Below, piece by piece: positions 44,611-55,500 of a stretch of 64,000 nucleotides of DNA. The position numbers were made by a program, and so were the translations under genes. The stretch's first letter is position 1. Each line of letters opens with the position of its first letter. The notes under the pieces are model-generated. The model saw only the letters and a program-made list of their open reading frames with translations, searched no databases and had not been told where the DNA came from. The stretch lies in contig OX457037.1 of the NCBI GenBank assembly GCA_949752735.1, forward strand, positions 62,050,686-62,114,685, written 5' to 3'. The stretch comes from Lumbricus terrestris (lineage: Eukaryota > Annelida > Clitellata > Crassiclitellata > Lumbricidae).

Positions 44611-45117
44611 GTTCTCTCAGATCCTCTGACCGGATTGCTCTCTTCGTTACCCACGTGAGGGCCACACATGTCTTTAAATGGCTTGGACTTCCGGGTTCTC
44701 AGAACTGTGCCACACTCTCTGGTGGCATCTCCAACTCTTTCTCTCACCTCGAAACCTTCATTTTCTCTCGTGGTGCCTCGCCGTGTGCGCTTCAGAAAGT
44801 TCTGTATTGTGAAAAGTGCTTAATAGATCGTTTAAAACAATTCAACACCGAGCATGCCAAACGTTTTGCCCAATAATAGCTTTCTAATTTATCAATTCTA
44901 AAAATAGTGAACACAACGACTTTCATCGGATCGTCCTAGACATAATTGCGTCATCAGTCATATAGATCTAAACCAGACAAGACGGTAAACGACTATTAGA
45001 GCTCTCGTAGATTTCATTCTGATTACAAATTGAATTGAATTAGCATTGTTCAATTATAAATATTCTAAACTCCCAAAGGGTCATTTATCATTGCATGAGA
45101 TCGAATAAAGTTCATTT
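44611..45117. other. Intergenic, downstream of L3
   Basis: A 73-codon open frame (44655-44876) has no recognisable domain; I do not call it. Confidence 0.35.
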
Positions 45118-45302
45118 TTAGTATTTGGCAGGATCCGTCATATCCTGATGGTTGCAATGACTATGCTTAGTGCACAAAATGACACATTTAACCTTCCTGG
45201 TCTTGCTTCCCGCATCCATTTCAATATTGCAATGCATTCCATCGCTCGTCGTTATTGGTTCGTAGCAATATCTCTGAATTCTGACGTGATACTGAGCACT
45301 AT
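45118..45302 (-). CDS. L3 exon 3
   Basis: Five cysteines (RYCYE, MHCN, VKC, ILC, SHCN), ending QDMTDPAKY and stop. Acceptor AG at 45303-45304. With the phase-1 base the exon opens HSAQ...IQRYC, aligned with L1. Confidence 0.8.
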
Positions 45303-46385
45303 CTATTAATAGAAATCAGAAACTGTCATCACAACTTTATTTGTTTGGTAAAACCTTTTATAAGCAAACCAATAACTCTGCTTCCAGCTAATAAGTAGGC
45401 CTAGGCATACATGTAGCAATGAAGTCGTTAAAACTATCAATATAAAGGAATAGATAAAATGGGAGCAACATCGTTGAATATTTTGGACATCTCCGTCTGA
45501 TTCTAAAAGAACATTAATGATTTTGTGTCGTTGCCTTGGCAATCTTAGCAGCTCAAGATGACAACTACAGTTTGAAGCTTTCTAGAATCTCGATAATTTA
45601 TCCCCATTTTACTTTTGTACGTAACCTGGTCCTAACAGTGGAATGAGTGGATAATAATAATATTATTATGAATGTCATTCAATTTGCTGTTCCTATATTA
45701 TATGCGTGTAGCCGTAGGCTATATTATATTTAAAGCTTGGCGTTCAGACTTAGAGGTTCGTAGCTATGGCAAATTCTAACTGACTGCTTATTTAAAAAAT
45801 CAGTGCAACATAAAATTCGGCTGATACTTCGTTATCATCCAATATGTAATGCATGTTCTTAAATGCTTCCTGATTAGACAGGGCATTGTATGCGATTTTA
45901 ATTGTAATCTAATATTTCTTAAGCACCATTTCAAGAAAACGGCCATCACTCAATGTGCTCAATGAAATTAATGTCAACTACCGTAATACAGACTTTAGGT
46001 GCCTGTAGAACTGTGGAAAGAACAAACTGCTTAAGCCGCAGTTCTAGAATAAGGTGATTCCAGCTGGTGGGTCAGACATAAGAAAAGTTGAACTTCACTC
46101 TGGCAGTAGGCCTATATACGCATAGAAGAGACAGTCAAAAGTCCAAGGGTAGCCAATCAAAAAGGTGCCACGACAGGGCCTGAGTAGACTGAACTTCGCA
46201 AGGCTTCAAGGTATGATGGAGCAAAGCCATCAAGGCATTATATTGGTGATATTGAGTGAACTTAATTAATATAAGACTTATATTTAAATTAAATATGGTC
46301 ACACCATTATAGTATTAATTAGTGTTATGTAAGAATACAGTGTGAGGTCATTTTATGCCATTCTAAGATTTTCTAGAAACCTCCT
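45303..46385. other. L3 intron 2, nothing recognised
   Basis: AT-rich non-coding sequence with TAGGCCTA at 45396 and 46107. Confidence 0.35.
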
Positions 46386-47315
46386 TTATTTATAAGATAA
46401 GATAAGATAAGAATATTCTTTAATATACCAATTGCTAACCGCATTTTGGTGTACATACAAAGTATAATAAACAAACGTACATAGTGTTTTAGAATAGCAT
46501 AAAATCCTAAGTCCAAATCCAAATATAAATTTTAAATTTAAAAAAGTTCTTTTAATGACCAACAATTTATGCTGCACTTTGGTTTATATGATATTACATT
46601 TAAATATGATAAAGCATCCTTGTTATAAATGATTTCCTCGTTAGGTTGTCCGCCCTAGGAATGATTCGGTCATGTAGTCTTGGTCTCATGGAATAAGGCT
46701 GGGGCCTCAATGGTGGGAGGAGTGGGTTCAATACATGTCCTGGATTAAGTAGGAGGGCAGCGAAGAGCCTCCCATCCGCCGTGCTACACAGAGCCTCGAA
46801 TGTACATGTAGGATTGTCCTCAGGAAGATAGTGCAGTCGGATCAAGCGATCCAATATGGCCTGCAGTCTGCCGCGTTCCTGTTGCCCTGCAAAGCCCCAC
46901 CATAGCGGGGCCGCATATAACATGCGTGCCCCTGTGGTCATCCTACAAACGTCATGCAGGCTTCGTCCCATGAGGACGTGTGCAGTTATGATTCGCAAGG
47001 CATAAAGCGACTGTCTTGCCTGGATGCATATTAGTCTGATATGGGCTTCAAATCAGTGGCGTAGGCAAGGGGGGTTTCGGGGGTTAAAACCCCCCCATTG
47101 GCTCCGGAAAAAGATTTTTAAAGGTTATTTTTCCGTTTAAGTATGAAAAATAGGAAAAAACAGGGTTTCCGGCCATAAACCCCCCCCCATGAAAAATGCC
47201 TGGCTACGCCACTGCTTCAAATCCTAGGTTTTCAGTCACGACAACCCCTAAAATCGTCATACTTTGGACCCGAATAAGACCCGGAATCTCTGCTTGACCG
47301 AACCACTTAGAGACA
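46386..47315 (-). mobile_element. CR1/jockey-like LINE 3' part, split by a MITE
   Basis: On the minus strand RT C-terminal sequence reads VQSMTILGVVVTENLGFE, is broken by the MITE 47054-47214, and resumes with IRLICIQARQSLYALRIITA, LYAAPLWWGFAG and RPRLHDRIIPRADN before stopping at about 46600. An AT-rich 3' UTR follows and ends in a (TTATC)n tail at 46395-46413. It is inserted in intron 2 of L3 and the frame is nearly intact. Confidence 0.8.
47054..47214 (+). mobile_element. hAT-type MITE inside the LINE, 161 bp
   Basis: Ends CAGTGGCGTAGGCAAGG and inverted CCTGGCTACGCCACTG with a perfect 8-bp duplication CTTCAAAT (47046-47053 and 47215-47222). A short form of the 28529-28796 family. Confidence 0.93.
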
Positions 47316-47491
47316 AACAAACTTAGGCTACTACAAAACAGTTTAAAACGAGCTATATGAATTAGGTGAAAATAAGTGTGAAGACAGTTGCCAATCCTAA
47401 AACCGATTAGGCCCTACTCGTATTTCTTTCTATTCTGCTCACCTACATGTAAATACTTTTACACTGAGCTATAGAATTTGCGGCATCTTAC

Positions 47492-47632
47492 GTGGTGATT
47501 GGGCATAATCAATTTCCACGGCGCAGGCTGTAGAACTTTCACAATTGGTGCTTTCCATAATTTGGAGACCTCCTTTATAGCAGTATCCTTCATCATATGA
47601 TGCTGAGTCACATTTGTAGCACTGAATCGATA
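47492..47632 (-). CDS. L3 exon 2
   Basis: 141 bp, phase 1-1, with five cysteines (QCYKC, YCYKG, NCESS, ACAVE), ending DYAQSP. Acceptor AG at 47633-47634, donor GTAAGA at 47486-47491. Confidence 0.84.
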
Positions 47633-47849
47633 CTTTTAAAATGAAAAGTCACAGTAATTATAATAACTCTTAATGGATTTCAAAACAAGTCTTAGTTTTT
47701 TTTAAAACAGTGGGTCTACATCCACATCGATTAGGCTATAAATTGTAAACATTGCAGTATGGCAACTTTAACTTGCAACTTGTATATTGATCAGAAACGT
47801 TTTTTGCCGTCTTGTCAAGATAAAATCGCAAGGTCTCCTAAACCAGTAC

Positions 47850-48192
47850 TGTCGTCCAATCTGTGGCTTGCGGCCCGCAAGCTGATTTTAAGTGGCCCGC
47901 CTATGCTAATGAATTTTTTTTCAATTTTGTGAAAATGAAGAAAAACATATCGCACACGAACTAATGGCTATAAGTTCATACGTTGCTTTGTTATTTGGCA
48001 ATGTGAATACAAAATCAAGTTCCCACTTTGCATCCGTTATGAATAGGACTATTCCTGACTAAATTTTAATACAGCTTCAACAATCTGCATTGTATTGGTG
48101 TGGTTATGTTGCCTTTGAGTTCACTGGTGCGGCCCTCGGCTTCATAAAAAGTTATTTGGTGGCCCGCGGTGTCAAAAAGGTTGGGTAGCACT
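47850..48192. mobile_element. Old hAT-like MITE
   Basis: The ends CAGTACTG...GGCCCGC and the inverted GCGGGCCACC...CAGTGCTA resemble Charlie-type hAT termini. The flanking 8-mers (TCCTAAAC and TCCAAACC) match at six positions. Highly diverged. Confidence 0.45.
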
Positions 48193-48669
48193 GTCCAAAC
48201 CGAAGAACTTCAAGACCTGTTCAACTACAGGCTTTAAATAGGCTTAATTATAATAAGCTTCATTGACTTATGATATGTTGGACAACAGTGGAAGTGCGGT
48301 TTAGAATTCTGCCGATGATTTTTGACAAACGTAGATCTATATAATATGCACCAAAATGTCTGTTACACATTCAGGACAGTTCTGATGATGTAGGCTAGGC
48401 CTGTTACTCTGTGCGTAGTGAACTAAGTAAAATTTGTATACGTTTTAAACTTTGAGCGTTTGACTCACACAAAATTAACTAAGTTGGCCAATCAATAAAG
48501 CACTTAACGAGTCACTATGGACTAGTTAAAATAGTTTAGTATCTTTTATCTAATATTAGATCTATTAACAGATGCTCAGTGTATGTAATAATAATTATAG
48601 ACTGGCGATCTGCCAATTCACTCCTAACTAGTTTGCTGGCGTTGGTCAATATGCTAGTCACATATTGAT

Positions 48670-49016
48670 TTTATGCCAGATACTCCTATAGACTATGTAC
48701 TATGTGCTGCCCCAGCGTACATCAGGGAGCTCTGCGTTCCCGTCTCCAGCCAGCCAGGTCGTCGATCCTTGCGCTCTTCCACTCGTGGGGACCTGATGGT
48801 TCCTCGCTCTCGTACCCCGATGCGAGCTCGCCGCGCATTCTCGTGCATTGGTTCTTCATACTGGAACTGTCTTCTATGAACAATTTGCAACATTGCACCG
48901 AATGCATCTCAGGAAACATTTTCTAAATCTCTTAAATCGCATCTGTTTAGATCTGTTGGGTAGCTACGTTAAGCGCCTTCGTGAGACTCTTGTTAAGGTG
49001 CTATATAAATGGTCAC
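48670..49016 (+). mobile_element. CR1/L2-like LINE 3' end inserted in L3 exon 1
   Basis: Encodes RELCVPVSS, then RRSLRSSTRGDLMVPRS, a frameshift, and SQETFSKSLKSHLFRSVG. These are the last RT blocks also seen at 57950-58120 and 63300-63500. It ends GGTGCTATATAAATGG and runs into (ACAT)n. Confidence 0.75.
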
Positions 49017-49134
49017 ACACACACATACATACATACATACATACATACATACATACATACATACATACATACATACATACATACATACATACATACATAC
49101 ATACATACATACATACATACATACATACATACAT
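49017..49134 (+). repeat. (ACAT)n microsatellite, LINE tail
   Basis: About 28 tetranucleotide units, directly after the LINE 3' end and directly before the truncated L3 start codon region. Repetitive open frames on both strands through it are artefacts. Confidence 0.95.
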
Positions 49135-49164
49135 GGACACACTTGCAATTGCATGGTAAATACA

Positions 49165-49210
49165 ACGTCCGCAGTTGCAACTCAATGACAGTTTCAAAGG
49201 CGTGGCGTTA
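49165..49210 (-). promoter_or_regulatory. Conserved 5' block of L3
   Basis: Minus-strand CATTGAGTTGCAACTGCGG and CTTTGAAACTG match the L0 upstream region closely and the L1/L2 block partly. Confidence 0.5.
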
Positions 49211-50240
49211 ACAGAATTTCAATAGTGTACCAAAGGTGCAATATTTTGATCACTACCGTAACTTGGATGTTCTTAAAAGTAGGAGGCCAAACTAAACGGT
49301 AATTCATATCATTGCCTACACATTTCATGAGTTTATACAACGGTTAGATCACCTGCTGTCGATGAAAACAGCAGAAGAAGACCCAGTTGCTGTATGAAGA
49401 AGTTTCCGAGAGACATTTTCGACAACGCAGTTGAACTTCCGCTGATTTCAGAAAAGACTGGATAGCAAACCGTCTGTCCTGCGGATATTTGTGCTCCAAA
49501 AAGGTATAAATTAAAGTGCGTTGTTTCGAGTCGCTCGAACAGATTTTGTACCAAGAACAATCTATCTTCGCTCATAATCTTGGCTGTAGCAGATAATCTC
49601 TGGAAAATATCGGTTGAAGATTTGTCGCAGAAAGATTACTTCGTTGTCTGAAAAAGGTATTTCATCAAGATACATAAAAGCAACGAGACATTAACTTTTC
49701 TGAATTTTAAGAGATTAAAGGAACATTATGGTGTTTTCCTTATCAGTGGCCGGCTGACTCTGTCACTGTAAGCCCTATAACACTTTTGCACTGGAGTGTA
49801 GTCAAAGTGCTATCAGACAACCAGCAGCATTCTAAGTTATTCAAAATTAATAATTATGTCAACTTTTACCGCTGTAATCTCTGTTCAACTGATAGTATTG
49901 TTACAAACGATATTGTTGGGCTGTGTCTCAGCAAGGTGACTAGGTACGTATGTTTGACATTTTTACATGGCCGCAGTTGAGACCAAGACGGTCTGCTGAA
50001 GAGAGCAATAATTATTGCATTTGTCTAATGTCTAATATCCAGTCCAACATGGAGGGTAACGCCTGCAACCGCCCGTGATTTTTCAGATCATGGCAATGAT
50101 GCATGCAAGAAAAATTCTTATGAGAGTGGTTTAGCCATCCCAACATAGAATGACAATATTGTAGTATGCACTGCATGAGAAAATGGCTATTGACTCCGAG
50201 GAAAGAACTTAGGATTAACGGTAAGGACGCGCTGGGCTTG
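49211..50240. other. Upstream region of L3
   Basis: 49350-49760 is the paralogue of 42340-43030. The remainder shows no recognised feature. Confidence 0.45.
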
Positions 50241-50344
50241 CAGTGTGCAAAGGTGATCTTATATGATATAAGATCACCTTTGCGCACTGCACTAGTAAGC
50301 AAACTGTTGAGCATATAAGTTATATGCTCAACAGTTTGCTTACT
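50241..50344. repeat. Twin adjacent palindromes
   Basis: Palindrome 1 (50241-50289) has 24-bp arms with one mismatch and a 1-base centre. Palindrome 2 (50294-50344) has perfect 25-bp arms and a 1-base centre. They are separated by four bases (CACT) and have unrelated sequences. Both have AT-rich centres around TTATAT. They lie in the head-to-head interval between L3 and L4. Confidence 0.93.
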
Positions 50345-50979
50345 ATTGAACGTATTATGGGCCCAAAAGGTCAGACAAGCAGGCGATGACTAAAAGAAGG
50401 TCGTCTGAAAATTTCGTCCTCCAAAATCGATGTTTTTCGGCCGCAGCGTGTACTCCTTTTAAAATGCAGACACGTGCGGCTTAATTATATACATGCTTAG
50501 ACCCAGATAACTAAATTGCTGATATCGAATATAGGCCTAATTATAGGCCTATCCAGGGTAGGCGTACTGTAGCGGATCTCTTGAAAAGTCATTTTCGGTC
50601 TTTCCCGATGTGAAGTAAACACAGATCAAATAGCAATGATGCTACTTCGAACCATGTCATCCGCCCAGCTTTAGACTTCAGCTTAGTCCGTCAGTAGGCC
50701 TATCTGCAGACCCACACCTAGCCCATTAACCGTAGCTTACACGGCGCACCACCAAATGACGTATCTGTCGTTGTCTATTCTCAATCTAAAGATGTCCTGT
50801 TTCAGCTTATCTTGTCTAAAACACGCTGCGATTAATCTGCTCTTTAATCAGATCATCTAGAATTAAGTTCATCCTAAGTTAAATGGGGACTATGCTACAA
50901 TTTAATATACAGTAGGCCTACAATTAGCCCTACCCGAATGTTCAACTTATCTTTTTTCGTTTTTCATTTCTCTTCTAGC
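50345..50979. other. Intergenic between L3 and L4
   Basis: Rich in TAGGCCTA (50532, 50544, 50695, 50913). No gene seen. Confidence 0.4.
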
Positions 50980-50989
50980 GCCTTAGACA

Positions 50990-51434
50990 CTGGTGTGGCC
51001 GGTGGCACTCTACGGCTGTGAAACTTGGACGCTAAGGGAGGAAGACAAAAGAAGAATATCAGCGTTTGAGATGACAACATATAGAAAGATGCTGAGAGTC
51101 AGCTGGAAGGAGTTTAGAACAAACGAATCAATACTGGAAGAGCTGCAACCGGAACGGCGCCTGCTGGAGGTGGTGAAAGGAAGGAAGCTGAACTACTTCG
51201 GACACATGATTAGAGCAGACAAGCTGTCGGCATTCATATGTCAGGGCTATCTAGACGGAAAACGGGCCCGGGGAAGGCCGAGGAGAAGATGGATGGATGA
51301 CGTGGAGGAATGGACGGGGATGGTGATGGCGGACTGTGTGAGGACTGCGATGAACAGAGAGCAATGGAGGAAGATGGCGTCGTCGACTCTGATCCCCGAT
51401 CCTCAGCAATGAGGATGGTCACGACGACGACGAC
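50990..51434 (+). mobile_element. RTE LINE 3' end with 10-bp target duplication
   Basis: GCCTTAGACA flanks it at 50980-50989 and 51435-51444. The open frame 50993-51412 encodes ALYGCETWTL, FEMTTYRKMLRVSW, LNYFGHMIRADK and GRPRRRWMDDVEEW, the C-terminal region of an RTE-type polymerase. It ends in (ACG)n. No internal stop, so relatively young. Confidence 0.88.
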
Positions 51435-51444
51435 GCCTTAGACA

Positions 51445-52509
51445 TAGACCTTATACGGTAGATGGACGAATAAAAAACCGTAGTATAGCAATTGTGGAAA
51501 TTCTCCACAAAAAGGTATTTCTACTTTAAAGACACAACAATAATTATTATTGACCTAACAGAGTACAGATTATGGCTTGATGATGTTAGTGATTGGAGTA
51601 AACTGGTTGCGCAAAGGACAGTAGCGGGTGGAGAAAGACAAATGATAGACGCCAATGGTAGGCCTACAGAGTACAGAAGGAATTGAAGGATTTTACAAAG
51701 TGTATAATAGTGTAAAGGCCTACTATAGACCTGAAGAGCACACAGTGTAGGCCTACATGTGCAACGTCAAACTTATGGTAAGCTGCTTCAATAGCTTTTC
51801 CATTATTTTACCATTTTACCACTGCACAGTATAGGCCTAATACGGATTTTCTACCCGTAAAAATATTTCACATCACTAATAGTTAGGGCTAAATAGAAAG
51901 AAAACAGCAGCCGTCTAATAGCTTCGGTCAGGATAAGGCGACCAAACTCTTTAGAAGAAGTGCCCACACCGAGATTCAACGAAGTGAACTGTGTAACTGA
52001 AGATGATCAACCATTCAAGATGTTTAGCTTCGGCTTCCATTCTCAGGTGATCCAAATGCACTCCAATAAAAATTCTGAATAAGAAAATTTAATATTCAAT
52101 AGTATAAAAATATCGTACAAACAATGAAATATTATACTGTTCGATGCAGTATGCCACTGATATAAAATGATAAAGACTAACTGATCTTTATCGCTACTAG
52201 GCTACATAGACATAGGCCTAAATAACTTTGTCCTTTCCCGTATTGTTATCAGTATTATTATTGGCTTCATGGAACTGCTTTTCACGGAGTCGAACCTTAT
52301 CTTTCGAAAACGGATTTAGAAGATTATCTGCTACAGGAAAGATAATATGCAAAAGTCAAATCGTTTTTGATTCATATCTGTTCACTCGACTCGAAACTGA
52401 AGACATGATACTTATGTCTTTGGAAGGTATAGCTATACACTTACGGCGCACAACAACTTTATCAGTTCTTCGTTAGAGTCATCGAAGGAAATCAACTGCT
52501 TGTTCAAGA
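51445..52509. other. Upstream region of L4
   Basis: Contains four TAGGCCTA octamers (51659-52213). Just before the L4 ATG, CAGTTCTTCGTTAGAGTCATC weakly resembles the block upstream of L1 and L2. No other gene was identified. Confidence 0.4.
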
Positions 52510-52576
52510 ATGGCATTCACTGCAGGCTTCATCATACAGGGTCTGTGTCTTCTGATGGTCTCTGCATCAGTTGCAG
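52510..52576 (+). CDS. L4 exon 1 (signal peptide)
   Basis: 67 coding bases from ATG to donor GTAAGC at 52577: 22 codons plus one base, phase 1. Confidence 0.8.
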
Positions 52577-55500
52577 GTAAGCAGACCTTACGAAGAAACA
52601 CCCTGGAGGTATTATCAGTCAAATAGGACCTATGGTGGATTGGTGGTCTATTTCTTCCTTCACATTCTTTCCCACTAGGGCCTACTGTTCAGGTTGTCAT
52701 TTCCATCCACTTCCATTAGCATCACTTATTTGCGACTCAAGTCATCAGCATGGGCGGAATTTGGTTTTCGTTCTTGGAGGGGTTAAAGCCTTCTTGGAGG
52801 GGCTAAACCCGGGAAAAGATACCATTTACACGGTAAAAAATGAATTTGGGTCTTCTTAGGGTGGCTTAACCCCTAGTTCCTGATAAACTCCGCCCTTGGC
52901 CATCAGGCAAATGGGTTAACGCGAGTATTTTCTGCCTAGAGTTTTGCTCTTATTCCTCATTATCAAAACTTACGCGAGGCGCTCATCAACTGGAGTAAAA
53001 ACGCGGATGAAGACGCGAAATTCCTATATGTTGCTCTTCAGTGCCGATGGGCAAAAGAAAGAGTAGATGGATCAAAATTCAATAGCGTAGGACACCAATG
53101 AGAAAAAATTTCCAAGGTTGAGAGATTCGATTCTACTACGAAATGAAAGGCCGGTGTCGCGAGACAGTCTCAAAGTCTCTCCACCCCGGAGACTCTATTT
53201 CTAAACAGAGCGCTGCAGGAAACAGAGAAATGTCGTGAATGCCTATTTTCCTGTTAGAAAAGAAGGATTAGACCTATTAATAAATTATAGGCCTATGTCT
53301 CTCTACAAAACTAGTTTCTGTTCTTGCGTCCACGCCCGGGGACAAGGGACAGAGGGAGCAAATACTCTAGTCCCAGCTACTTTTATGGACCCAGTGAAGG
53401 TAGGCCTACCCGCAAGTGAGCTATCAAGTACAAGACAATCCCGCACAATTGACAAGAAGGAAAGAAGAAAACCGGGTATTTTTCAGTTAGCAGAACAAGA
53501 TCAAGCTTCTGGAGCTGCTGGGGTTACCTAACCAGATGAACTGACTCAGTGAAGTTTTAAGGGAACGGCGATTAGAGGACATCCACAAGTGGAGACGATT
53601 AGTAAGACATTCAATGAACCCATCTAAAAGCAACTATAGGCCTATAAAAAATACGTCATTTGCCGTCATTATATCGCGAGCCGTGCCAGAACTTTTATTA
53701 TTTCGATATGCTTCTAATTTTTTCTTCGTATTCTTATGGCTAGCCTTAAGATAGTTTGGGACTCGTGAAAGCTCTGCCCGGGGCCAGGTACATGTATTTC
53801 TCCAACGGTCCAGCTTGAGCCTGTTAAAAGTCTCAATAAATGACCTTGACCGTGTTTTGCTATATCTGTTGCTACAGAACATGTTGGATTGTTACAGTAG
53901 GCTTATACCAGTAGCTGCACGTTCAATGTTGATGATCGCAAGATCATCGCGTCTATCTTGCCCCACGGCTAGGGTTAGCAGAAATTTTAGATGTAATTCA
54001 AACCGTGAATTCCGTGATCTTTGGCACTTGACTTGAATATTGCGACTTTCCCCAAGTATCACAAATTAGCGTGATTTTCTGGCAAATTTCGGCTCATGAA
54101 GTTGCTGCAATTTTCGCCATTATTTACAAAATGCTCCCATGAAATCAGAACTTTTTCGCGAATTTCTTAAATCCATATCCATGGTGGTTGTGAGATATAT
54201 CTAACTCGGTTCCGGCAAATTGGAACTGGGAGACCCTATACATTGTGATAATGAGCGTTGAACTTCAATTACCGGTGTAGCTTATTTAATATTTTCCTAG
54301 GCCTCTCTGCCCGAAAAACAACTTGCCAGAAATGTGGGAGTGCATTTGCCCGCCCCTTTGACCCCGCCTTCTATGTCTATGCTCTGTACCATCCATGTAG
54401 AGGCTCCCGACGTCTGTTATCGTATAGGTCATGTATTTTGTTACGGTTTTAAGCAAATTGCTGGTCTCTAGAATAGTGCTAGGCCTATATGCAAAGCTTT
54501 CGTGCTCTTGCTTAGAAACTCCGCCACTGCTTGCCACTGCTTGCACTCTGCCGGTGCCAGTCCCAAGCCTAACTAAAGGAGGAGGGCGACGCTAATGGTC
54601 TTTGCCATCACACACTGCCGTTAGGCTGAAGCTATTAGGCCTACCTACATGTATGCTTGGCAGTGGGAAAGTGTTGAGTGGAATATTTAACACGTGTATG
54701 TATACCTGGTTTTAAAATATGGCTGGCATTTATCTGATATCTTCTGCAATAATTATGTTTGCTGACGATTATCTTATGTAGCTTTATGTGTCATTACTAG
54801 GTCCATGCTACATGCTACGGAAATTGTCATTTCTGATAGACTAAGTCTTATAAGCATCTAAACAATTGCGGACAAAGCCTCTATCTAACGTCTTCAAAAT
54901 GTATTCCGATGAAATGCTGAATAACTTTATTTGACTGACAGTAGACCTATCTGATGACTTTTATGTCTTAATTTGATCGCAGCTATCGATTGCTGGACCT
55001 GTGACAGTTCCGCTAGAGCGCTTTGCTTTAACGGAGAACTTCTGGTCTCTGATCATTGTCCTGAGTACCATTACTGCGGTTCGCTAGTTACCTACACTCA
55101 AATGAAATGTAAGAAATACATTCTCTGATCATCTCACCAGAAGGACTAGTTGCTTGCGCTTCATAAGATTGCATTTAAATTCCTTCGATGAGGATTTCAT
55201 ATACTGACGAGTAAACGAAAATTCGCAGATGGCGATCGAAACTAGAAAATATTGTCGGCGCCGCTCATTCTTGTCCAAGTTTTTAGCCCCCCCCCCCACA
55301 AATGGAAACCAAACTGCGCCCATGGTCCTGCTCTTCGCCTCGCATTCGGCTAACTCTCCCATTTTTTTTATTTCCTATGCACTCACTCCGTCCTTTCCAA
55401 AAGTTCTGCTCCCCTCAACTTTCCACTCCGCAATAATATTGCACTGTACTAATTTAGAATGCAATTTGGCAACTTGAAAGCGACCTCTGAAAATAATTCC

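Larger units (their letters stand above)
45118..49154 (-). pseudogene. Ly6/uPAR-type gene L3, exon 1 disrupted by a LINE
   Basis: Exons 2 (47492-47632) and 3 (45118-45302) are intact, in phase 1, and encode a full ten-cysteine Ly6 domain from IQCYKC to HCNHQDMTDPAKY. The expected signal-peptide exon is missing. An ATG (49152-49154) stands 20 bases from the conserved 5' block, as in the other genes. After about six codons the sequence runs into the (ACAT)n tail and 3' end of a LINE (48670-49016), and no remainder of the exon is visible beyond it. The copy is therefore probably non-functional unless another first exon is used. Intron 2 holds a LINE with a nested MITE. Confidence 0.65.

Noticed and set aside
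48848..49211. Repetitive proteins across 48848-49211
   Set aside because: They translate the (ACAT)n microsatellite in several frames.
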